Shown: positions 14,224-20,391 of the stretch, one piece after another | How positions within the stretch are numbered: position 1 is the first letter of the stretch | Layout: each line of letters opens with the position of its first letter | Virus record (IMG/VR): IMGVR_UViG_3300017605_000209 | Span: 1-53,115 of that record | Strand: one strand, 5' to 3' | DNA length: 53,115 nucleotides | From: a virus | The notes under the pieces: generated by a model | Told to the model about the DNA's origin: nothing | The model's input: the letters and a program-made list of their open reading frames with translations, nothing else | Database searches by the model: none | Made by a program: the position numbers and the translations under genes

Positions 14224-14248
14224 CAAACAAGCCAGAGCATGTTACAGT
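14220..14248 (+). promoter_or_regulatory. Sigma70-like promoter
   Basis: TTGACA (perfect -35) is followed after exactly 17 bases by TACAGT as -10. The TGA of TTGACA is the stop codon of the preceding gene. It is well placed to drive the nuclease, lipoprotein and resolvase genes. Confidence 0.6.
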
Positions 14249-14282
14249 TGACTCCTTCATGACAATTAAATCTGGGGGTAGA

Positions 14283-14375
14283 ATGAAACTGTTTATCGGT
14301 GGGCTCTTTCTGGCTTATTGGATTGTCTATCGTATCAAATTACTGAGGGTTAATGCCGAACTTAATTCAGATTAA
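14283..14375 (+). CDS. Very small membrane peptide (30 aa)
   Basis: A 30-residue ORF: one hydrophobic helix (LFIGGLFLAYWIVYRI) with a short polar tail. It starts after GGGGGTAGA downstream of the promoter and overlaps the nuclease gene by 23 bases. The position and composition fit a real small membrane protein or a translational leader. Confidence 0.42.
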   Translation: MKLFIGGLFLAYWIVYRIKLLRVNAELNSD

Positions 14376-15474
14376 ATCATCACGTGCAACAGCGGATGGA
14401 AAATGTCCACGCTCACGTTACTTCGGTAACGAATACATGGGCAGAGGTCTCACTATCGAGGGCGAGATCTACGAGTTCCTGGTCGGGGCAGTTATCCATA
14501 AAGCATTTGCGGAAATCGCCAATGCAACCAAGGATAGCCGACCTGTAGATATCGATCTCATTGTGTATGAGGCTGTTAACGAGCTTCAGAAATTCCTGCT
14601 GCCAGAGGAAGATGGTATTATCTTTACCGACGATGAGTTCTACTATGCACATGAGCAAACCGCTCTTGTCGAGGGAATCATCCGTGGATTCTACAAGCAC
14701 CAGTGGCCGCTCCTGTTGGAGCAGTTTCCCACGATTGTTGCCGTCGAGAAAGAGTGCATCTACACCGATGAGACCAAGACCTTCAAGCGTATTCCGGATC
14801 TTATTCTGGCTGACCCTGACGGTGAGCTTGTATACGTTGAATACAAGTCCACTTCTATGGTAAGTGACGAGTGGATGGCTTCATGGGAAACCCATGTTCA
14901 AGTACATGCAGCGTGCCTCGCAATTAAACAGACTCTCGGTCAGGACTGCAGCCGAATCATTGTACAGGGCCTTCTCAAGGGTACCAAGAGTTATGGGAAG
15001 CAGGGCTCGCCCTTCTGTTACGCCTACAAAAAGAATGGCCAGCCGCCCTTCAACGAGGACCAGATTCAGTATGAATACAAGGCTGGCTTTAAGCGGGAGC
15101 CTACATGGGAACAAGAGGGCGGCGTTAAGGCGTGGGTTGAAGGAATGCCTTCAAACATCCTGTCGAATCAGTTTCCACAGACACCCCCTATCTTCATCAA
15201 GGAACAGCTTATCTATCGCTGGCTCAACCAACGATTTGCCCGTGAAGTAGAAGTCAGCATGTCTTTGGGAATGATTGAGGCGCAACCTGAAGCTGCTGGA
15301 GACGTGCTAGATTATGCGTTCCCACAGCGGTTTGACCAGTGCCAACCAGGATTTAGAAACGCTCGTCCGTGCCCATTTAAGTTACTCTGCTTCGGTGAGC
15401 AGATCAATCCATTGCAAGCAGGCTTTATTCTTCGTCCTGAGGTTATTACAAATGCTGAAACGGTTTCTGATTAG
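14353..15474 (+). CDS. PD-(D/E)XK nuclease (Cas4/RecB-like)
   Basis: A 373-residue protein with the RecB-type nuclease motif: H49 in an early helix, D149 (RIPDLIL), then E163 and K165 (VEYKS), followed by a Q-containing helix. A single early cysteine (C18) and a C-terminal trio (CQPGF..PCPFKLLC) match the four-cysteine iron-sulfur cluster of Cas4/AddB-type exonucleases. It probably resects DNA ends in recombination or degrades host DNA. The neighbouring resolvase and P-loop ATPase support a recombination role. Confidence 0.85.
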   Translation: MPNLIQIKSSRATADGKCPRSRYFGNEYMGRGLTIEGEIYEFLVGAVIHKAFAEIANATKDSRPVDIDLIVYEAVNELQKFLLPEEDGIIFTDDEFYYAHEQTALVEGIIRGFYKHQWPLLLEQFPTIVAVEKECIYTDETKTFKRIPDLILADPDGELVYVEYKSTSMVSDEWMASWETHVQVHAACLAIKQTLGQDCSRIIVQGLLKGTKSYGKQGSPFCYAYKKNGQPPFNEDQIQYEYKAGFKREPTWEQEGGVKAWVEGMPSNILSNQFPQTPPIFIKEQLIYRWLNQRFAREVEVSMSLGMIEAQPEAAGDVLDYAFPQRFDQCQPGFRNARPCPFKLLCFGEQINPLQAGFILRPEVITNAETVSD

Positions 15475-16756
15475 CCTAGTGCTGGCGGCAACGCTAGCGT
15501 GTAAGATCGTAGTCACACTTCCACATCCACCTGATAAGCCACCAGTGGACCCACCGCCCCCACAGGTACCAGTGCGTACAGTAGCGGCTCTGGTCACCAC
15601 ATCTGGTACTGCTCAGCCTGTCGTAGGGGCAGCGTGTCATTTGAAGCAGCAGAGAGTTCCCTATTCGGTGGATGCATCGACCAACCACGATGGCTATGTA
15701 GCCTTCAACGGAGTCTATGCTGACCTCAGAGATACTGTTATTACGTGCTATCTGATTGGATACAACGATTTCTATCAGCAGATTACATTGCACACTAGTG
15801 AGAATGAGAACATTCCCGGTTTCCTTGTGATGACGCCGGATATGCCTCCACCGCCTGACCGTATGACCCTGATGACTGCACAGCTTACGTTCCAAGGGCT
15901 CACGTTGAGCTGTCCTGAGACTGGCAAGGTAGGCATTTTTGACGTGATGCTTGACACACTATCCCCAAGCTGTCGTCAGGAATTCTATAAGGTCAAGCGT
16001 GCGGCTGGTGACAAGGTTATTGCACTGGCGATTTCACATAGCTATTCTGAGCCGGGAGTTCCTGCAGCTATTGCTGCGGGTAAGGATTGGACGAACGATC
16101 TTACAAGCTTCTACTCATTCCTAACTGAGGTAGTTCAGCAGGGCTTCTATGTACAGCTTCATCTAGCAATGGACGGAGAAGGTGCAGGTCCAGGATATAA
16201 CGATCCCGTGGGTTCAACATATGGATTCGATTGGGGTATGGCAAATCTTCCACGGATTCTAGATAGACTTAAGCCCCTCGCCCAATACATCAGGTTCTAT
16301 CCTGGATTCGATGGTGTGTTCTATGGATGGGAACCCTCAGGTGTGAAGGTACCAGCATATGCAGCTTTGGTCCGGTCGATTATTCCAAACGCGGTAATCG
16401 GTATTGAGTTCAACACTGGCCATATCCCGATTGGAGAAGGCGGTGGTGACTTTCTGCCGGGAAGTCGAATGAAGGACTATGATATCGTAGCCGGAGAGTT
16501 CAATCCTGGGCTTAACGATGACGCGACATGGCAAATCCTAGGCCGGATGGTAAGGCCATATAACAGGCCAGCCGACCAGCCGAGCGGTGATGATCCAAAT
16601 CCGCCATTCTACCTGATTGATTCCGAGCGTGGGCCACGAGTGTTCAACTGCTTCGAATGGAACCTGTATGATTGGGTTCGTGATCGTGTAAGTGTAGACC
16701 AATTAGCTAAGGATCGTGCCCGACTTATTGCAATGGGATGTAAAGTGGTGGGTTAA
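15452..16756 (+). CDS. Predicted lipoprotein with barrel-like domain
   Basis: A 434-residue protein. Residues 1-17 are a lipoprotein signal (MLKRFLISLVLAATLAC, lipid on C17), then a Pro-rich tether. About 40-120 looks like a small beta-sandwich of the carboxypeptidase-regulatory kind (VVGAACHL, DGYVAFNGVY). From about 130 the pattern suggests a TIM barrel: MLDTLSPSCRQEFYKVKR, VQLHLAMDGEG, IRFYPGFDGVFYGWEPSG, IVAGEFNPG, FYLIDSERGP. Several acidic residues sit at strand ends, as in glycoside hydrolases. It would be exported and anchored in the envelope. I start at the ATG that gives the signal peptide; an upstream in-frame start overlaps the nuclease gene. Confidence 0.65.
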   Translation: MLKRFLISLVLAATLACKIVVTLPHPPDKPPVDPPPPQVPVRTVAALVTTSGTAQPVVGAACHLKQQRVPYSVDASTNHDGYVAFNGVYADLRDTVITCYLIGYNDFYQQITLHTSENENIPGFLVMTPDMPPPPDRMTLMTAQLTFQGLTLSCPETGKVGIFDVMLDTLSPSCRQEFYKVKRAAGDKVIALAISHSYSEPGVPAAIAAGKDWTNDLTSFYSFLTEVVQQGFYVQLHLAMDGEGAGPGYNDPVGSTYGFDWGMANLPRILDRLKPLAQYIRFYPGFDGVFYGWEPSGVKVPAYAALVRSIIPNAVIGIEFNTGHIPIGEGGGDFLPGSRMKDYDIVAGEFNPGLNDDATWQILGRMVRPYNRPADQPSGDDPNPPFYLIDSERGPRVFNCFEWNLYDWVRDRVSVDQLAKDRARLIAMGCKVVG

Positions 16757-17061
16757 TGCCAAACGAAAACTATATCGCTGGCCGTGCTTTCGAATACAGT
16801 ACCAAAAAGGTATATGAAGCTAAAGGTTATACTGTATTGAGAACAGCAGGTAGTCATGGGGAATATGATCTGGTGGCTTATAGACCATGGACTCCAGTAC
16901 TTATGATTCAATGTAAGCGAGTAGCCACACAAGCAGAAGCAGTTAGATTAATTAGGAACTTTCGTGAAGAGCCTCCCATGCCACCGGGGGGTGCTTCTTT
17001 TCAACAGAGGCTTGAGGTTAAGGTAAAGGGATCTAAAGAACGGCATGGAGTAACCGTATGA
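16756..17061 (+). CDS. Holliday-junction resolvase-like nuclease (Hjc type)
   Basis: A 101-residue protein matching the archaeal Hjc/VRR-like PD-(D/E)XK resolvase pattern: GRAFEY (E13), GYTVLRTAGSHGEYDLVAY (D38) and LMIQCKR (Q52, K54). It would cut branched DNA during recombination and before packaging. Gln in place of the usual Glu in the E/QxK motif is tolerated in the family. It starts with a TAATG overlap with the lipoprotein gene. Confidence 0.75.
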   Translation: MPNENYIAGRAFEYSTKKVYEAKGYTVLRTAGSHGEYDLVAYRPWTPVLMIQCKRVATQAEAVRLIRNFREEPPMPPGGASFQQRLEVKVKGSKERHGVTV

Positions 17062-17231
17062 GCACACGAAAGATTCACATCTGCAACGACTGCAAAAGAA
17101 TGAAGGATCGTTGTAAGGCTGTCTCGGTGGATGAGCACGGAAACATTGTGTGGGTCTGCCGTAACTGTTGGAACGAAAAGGATTACGATGCCTTTATGTA
17201 TGAGCATCGTGTAGAGCAGCAGAGGGCTTGA
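17058..17231 (+). CDS. Hypothetical small zinc-binding protein
   Basis: A 57-residue protein with CNDCKRMKDRCK and CRNCWNE, giving a four- to five-cysteine ribbon, and an acidic-aromatic tail. It overlaps the resolvase gene by ATGA. Its TGA stop lies inside a TTGACA box. Confidence 0.62.
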   Translation: MSTRKIHICNDCKRMKDRCKAVSVDEHGNIVWVCRNCWNEKDYDAFMYEHRVEQQRA

Positions 17232-17256
17232 CAAACCTAAAAGGCTGTGATAAGCT
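17228..17256 (+). promoter_or_regulatory. Possible sigma70-like promoter
   Basis: TTGACA with a 17-base spacer and a weak -10, TAAGCT. As at 14220, TGA of the -35 box is the stop of the preceding gene. The next ATG is two bases past the -10, so transcripts would start inside that gene and serve the genes from 17398 on. Confidence 0.4.
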
Positions 17257-17257
17257 T

Positions 17258-17461
17258 ATGTTCATCGTAACCAAACAATATCTTTTCAAAGCGGAATGGC
17301 GAGCAACAGCCCTCAAATTTTGGATTACTGCCAAGAATGAGGAAGAGGCTGAGAAGCGAGCATGGCGCTATGTAAAGAAAATGCAGGGGTGGACATTATG
17401 CTACAATCTCACACAAATCGAACCCCCTCCGTCAAAGAGCACGGCTTCATCCTCGCAATAG
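17258..17461 (+). CDS. Hypothetical small protein
   Basis: A 67-residue protein with a beta start (MFIVTKQYLFKAEWRATALK) and a charged helix. The ribosome binding site is weak. The first ATG lies just downstream of a promoter-like element, so it may be translated only from read-through transcripts. Function unknown. Confidence 0.5.
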   Translation: MFIVTKQYLFKAEWRATALKFWITAKNEEEAEKRAWRYVKKMQGWTLCYNLTQIEPPPSKSTASSSQ

Positions 17462-17586
17462 AGGTCGATGATGCTGTGTCAATCGAGCAGGTAGAACTCA
17501 AACTTGCCGATGCTTTGACATGGATGGAAGGGGTAGGACGTTGCGAAGTGACACACATGGGCGTGCTTGAAAACGAAGGAGAATAA
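17398..17586 (+). CDS. Hypothetical small protein
   Basis: A 62-residue acidic protein; the ATG after GGGGTGGA is preferred to an earlier in-frame start. It overlaps the previous gene by 64 bases and shares its stop with the start of the ATPase gene. It contains an alternating strand-helix pattern (GFILAIEVDDAVSIEQVEL). Function unknown. Confidence 0.55.
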   Translation: MLQSHTNRTPSVKEHGFILAIEVDDAVSIEQVELKLADALTWMEGVGRCEVTHMGVLENEGE

Positions 17587-18530
17587 TGCTAGAGAAGAAA
17601 AAGATTCTTTTGTACGGTCGAACTAACGCAGGTAAGACAGGGCAACTCGGTGAGCTAGCTGAGTATGCTTACGAATTGACCAAGAAAGAATGGGGCGTTC
17701 CTGGATATATGCGCCTCTACACAGGTGACAAGGGTGGTATCCAGACTATCTCACCATACATTCGGCTTGGAATTATCGATCCACACATTCTGGGTCAAGA
17801 GCGTTATGCCAAATCCGATCCTTGGGTTTTCATCAATCAGGCTGCTAAAGGCCATGTGAAAAACAATGATGGAAAATGGGGTGTTGATGCCCGTCCAGAG
17901 TGGAAAGATAAACGTATCGGTGTCTACGCCTTCGAAAGTATGCGTTCCTTCGCAGAGCTTATCATGTCATCAATGGCTGGTATGGCTGGCAAAGGCGTAA
18001 ACATCGGCGGGGGTTCCAACACTTCGTTTGAAGTCGGTGGTAGCGTAGAGGACGGCGGTATCAAGCTGAAAATTTCTGGCAACAACATGGCCCATTTCGG
18101 CGTGGCGCAGCAGCGTCTCACCGATGAAATTTGGGAAAGCCAGAAGCTCGATGCTCCCTTCATTTGCTGGACTAGCAGCGTTTCAAAGGATGAAGATACT
18201 GCAGCCGCAGGTAAGGTGCTAGGCCCTGACGTAATAGGCAAGGCTCTCACAGTAGAAGTACCACGATGGTTCGATCTGACCTTCCGACTGGATGTTATTC
18301 CAGCCCAACAAGGTAAACCTGAAGAACACGTCCTCTACCTTGGTACTCACGTTGATCTTGGCGCAGGCAATGCGGCCGGTCTAGGAAATATCCGACTGCC
18401 ATTGGATGCCCCAAAGCTAGAAACCGTTGTTGTCAAGCCTGCATCAATCCGTAAGGCGTTGGAAATGCTCAACGGCGGTGGTACTAGCGCAGAAGATGCA
18501 ATCGCAAAGCGCATGGGAATCAAAGCTTAA
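17586..18530 (+). CDS. P-loop ATPase, possibly RecA/Sak4-like
   Basis: A 314-residue protein with an N-terminal Walker A loop YGRTNAGKTGQ (K17). A candidate Walker B-like strand is RIGVYAFESM. A Gly/Ser-rich insert follows at about 130-160. Phages often place a RecA-like single-strand-annealing ATPase (Sak4 type) next to an ssDNA-binding protein, and the following gene could be that partner. The nuclease and resolvase upstream support a recombination role. The exact family is uncertain; it could instead be another AAA-type protein. Confidence 0.6.
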   Translation: MLEKKKILLYGRTNAGKTGQLGELAEYAYELTKKEWGVPGYMRLYTGDKGGIQTISPYIRLGIIDPHILGQERYAKSDPWVFINQAAKGHVKNNDGKWGVDARPEWKDKRIGVYAFESMRSFAELIMSSMAGMAGKGVNIGGGSNTSFEVGGSVEDGGIKLKISGNNMAHFGVAQQRLTDEIWESQKLDAPFICWTSSVSKDEDTAAAGKVLGPDVIGKALTVEVPRWFDLTFRLDVIPAQQGKPEEHVLYLGTHVDLGAGNAAGLGNIRLPLDAPKLETVVVKPASIRKALEMLNGGGTSAEDAIAKRMGIKA

Positions 18531-18551
18531 CTCTAACAAAAGGAAAAAAGA

Positions 18552-19118
18552 ATGCCCGACATTTCAGCACTCGGAGAACTAAAGGATATTCAGCCGCTCG
18601 ACCTCGAAAACTTCAAGGAAGTCCAGAAGCCCCGGTTTACGTTCCCTCGCAAGGGCACATACACGCTTCAGGCTCCCGAGTCGTTTACCTACAGCCGTAC
18701 CAACAATGGTGATCTCTCAGTTGACGTTAGCTCGACTGTGCTAGGACCAACAAACGAAGGTCTCAAGCTACGGTTCCAGCGTCTGAGCGCAAAGCCATTC
18801 GCAAACCAGCCAGAAATCTCACAGGTTGGTATGTATCTGCGGGCCTTCGGGATCAAGCAGAAGTTCACGAATGAGCAGGAACTCATTGCTGCCATTGAAA
18901 GCACAGCCAATCGTCCGTATCAGGCAGTGCTTGACCGTGAAGCCAATCACTTCGCAACGCGCTTCGTGCTCCGTGGCGAGGACAAGTTCCCCAAGGATGA
19001 GAACGGCGAACCACAGTCGTGGGTCGAACATCCAACGGAGCTTGGTGCAGATGGCAAGGAACCACTACGGCTGCGTGCGAACGTCGTCGTAACCAAGTAT
19101 GTCTCGGCGGTCGTCTAG
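18552..19118 (+). CDS. Possible ssDNA-binding protein
   Basis: A 188-residue protein with an AAGGAAAAAAGA site. It has repeated beta strands (RFTFPRKGTYTLQAP, LSVDVSSTVLGP, LRLRANVVVTKYVS) and ends abruptly without the acidic tail usual for SSB. Its place right behind the P-loop ATPase and before the polymerase cluster suggests a single-strand-binding or recombination accessory protein. This is inference from position and fold-like pattern only. Confidence 0.45.
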   Translation: MPDISALGELKDIQPLDLENFKEVQKPRFTFPRKGTYTLQAPESFTYSRTNNGDLSVDVSSTVLGPTNEGLKLRFQRLSAKPFANQPEISQVGMYLRAFGIKQKFTNEQELIAAIESTANRPYQAVLDREANHFATRFVLRGEDKFPKDENGEPQSWVEHPTELGADGKEPLRLRANVVVTKYVSAVV

Positions 19119-19236
19119 TAACTGAATTGCAGGTTGTGTCTCAGGGCCTGCATATTATAAACTGGGGAAGTGGCCGGGGTCTTTGGTGCTCAACACCAGA
19201 GAGCGCACCTCGGCCGCGTGCATTTTAGGAGCCTAA
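19119..19236 (+). promoter_or_regulatory. Intergenic leader with inverted repeats and weak promoter
   Basis: The longest + strand gap in this cluster. TGCAGG at 19128-19133 pairs with CCTGCA at 19147-19152. A TTGTGT/TATAAA pair with a 16-base spacer (19134-19161) overlaps this palindrome, so it could be an operator-controlled promoter. Two more hairpins follow (TGGTG/CACCA and GCAC/GTGC) before the AGGAG of the next gene. Confidence 0.35.
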
Positions 19237-19497
19237 ATGAGAAATGTAACCCACGCTAGTGGGGAAGATGTAGATAAAGTAATCGAGGCCATTGAAAACA
19301 ACACCAAGGTATTCCCTCGTGAGCAAGTAATTATGGCCTGTTTGGCATACGCAATCTGGACAATGTACCCGCAAGCAACGGCTACAGACATCTTTGAAGG
19401 CGTAGGAGTTCTCAGTAATCGACTCTGTGATTTCTTGGCGACCCGTTATCCCGAACTTGAAGTAGCACAAAACGTACCAAACAATCAACTCAACTAG
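19237..19497 (+). CDS. Hypothetical helical protein
   Basis: An 86-residue helical protein (FPREQVIMACLAYAIWTMYP in the middle) with a GGAGCC site. No metal or membrane signature is clear. Function unknown. Confidence 0.6.
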   Translation: MRNVTHASGEDVDKVIEAIENNTKVFPREQVIMACLAYAIWTMYPQATATDIFEGVGVLSNRLCDFLATRYPELEVAQNVPNNQLN

Positions 19498-19509
19498 ACT
19501 GGAGACACA

Positions 19510-19713
19510 ATGAGCGCAACCGTCCTGAATATGCCGACAGCTTGGCCAGAAGAAATGGAACGTACGATCGACATGACTATTGATGGTACCACAACTGGTA
19601 CTGAGGCTGAGCGTGGTCGGTCAGAGTGGACGCTACGCAGTGCAATCAAGGCTTATCTCGATACACACGACACAACCGAGCTAACCGACCTGACCAACGA
19701 GTACGTTGACTAA
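19510..19713 (+). CDS. Hypothetical acidic protein
   Basis: A 67-residue acidic, Thr-rich protein preceded by CTGGAGACACA. The C-terminal part is helical (TLRSAIKAYLDTHDTTELTD). Function unknown. Confidence 0.58.
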   Translation: MSATVLNMPTAWPEEMERTIDMTIDGTTTGTEAERGRSEWTLRSAIKAYLDTHDTTELTDLTNEYVD

Positions 19714-19714
19714 C

Positions 19715-19936
19715 ATGGTAAAGTTCTTGCAGTACATTGCAAGGTGGGAATGGGGTCAGAAGTTGCTTCTGGCCCTATTCGGCATTACATCCAGTGTATT
19801 CTTCAACCACACGCTTATCTGGCCAAGCTCAGGAAAGTACGTTCGTATTATAATCCTGGCTACCGATGAATTCAGTCTGAAATCCTGCATTAGAGATCTT
19901 CAGAGCGAGCTTGAAAACACGGAGACTATTCAATGA
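19715..19936 (+). CDS. Hypothetical membrane protein
   Basis: A 73-residue protein; the ATG after the upstream stop is used rather than an in-frame TTG nine bases earlier. An N-terminal hydrophobic helix (GQKLLLALFGITSSVFFNHT) is followed by a second hydrophobic strand and an acidic tail. It overlaps the SLOG gene by ATGA. Confidence 0.55.
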   Translation: MVKFLQYIARWEWGQKLLLALFGITSSVFFNHTLIWPSSGKYVRIIILATDEFSLKSCIRDLQSELENTETIQ

Positions 19937-20391
19937 AGATAGGAATCGTTGGTAGTGAGGCTGCTAAGTTTACGCCAGTAACCGAAGCAGCAGCTAGACA
20001 TCTTATCAAGAGGCTTATCCTTGATACCGAAGGTGTTATCAGCGGTGAGTGTCATCTTGGTGGTGCTGACATCTATGCCCAGGAAGAGGCTGAAAGTATG
20101 GGCCTTGAGTTTTGGGGCTGTCCTCCAGCAAGACTTCAATGGGAAGGTGGATACAAACAACGTAACTTACTCATTGCCAAACTTAGTGACCGCGTGGACT
20201 GCATCACGGTCAAAGAGCTTCCAGAAGGCTACGAAGGAATGCGATTCTCTAGGTGTTATCATTGCAAGCCCCAAGACCATGTAAAGTCTGGTGGCTGTTG
20301 GACCGTCAAGCAGGCAGTTAAGATGGGCAAACAGGGCTGGATTCATATCATCAGCCCAGATGGAAGTTTTCTTAGCAGACCATTTCTATGA
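19933..20391 (+). CDS. SLOG-family nucleotide-binding protein
   Basis: A 152-residue protein with the SLOG Rossmann-like pattern: KIGIVGSEAAKFTP at the start, a middle GECHLGGADIYAQEEAE with the glycine-rich loop, and GYKQRNLLIAKLSDRVDCIT. A C-terminal Cys/His set (CYHCKPQDHV, GGCW) may bind metal. SLOG proteins bind nucleotides or NAD-like ligands, and some are sensors or hydrolases in bacterial defence. In this phage it could act on a nucleotide signal or in metabolism. It overlaps the polymerase gene. Confidence 0.7.
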   Translation: MKIGIVGSEAAKFTPVTEAAARHLIKRLILDTEGVISGECHLGGADIYAQEEAESMGLEFWGCPPARLQWEGGYKQRNLLIAKLSDRVDCITVKELPEGYEGMRFSRCYHCKPQDHVKSGGCWTVKQAVKMGKQGWIHIISPDGSFLSRPFL

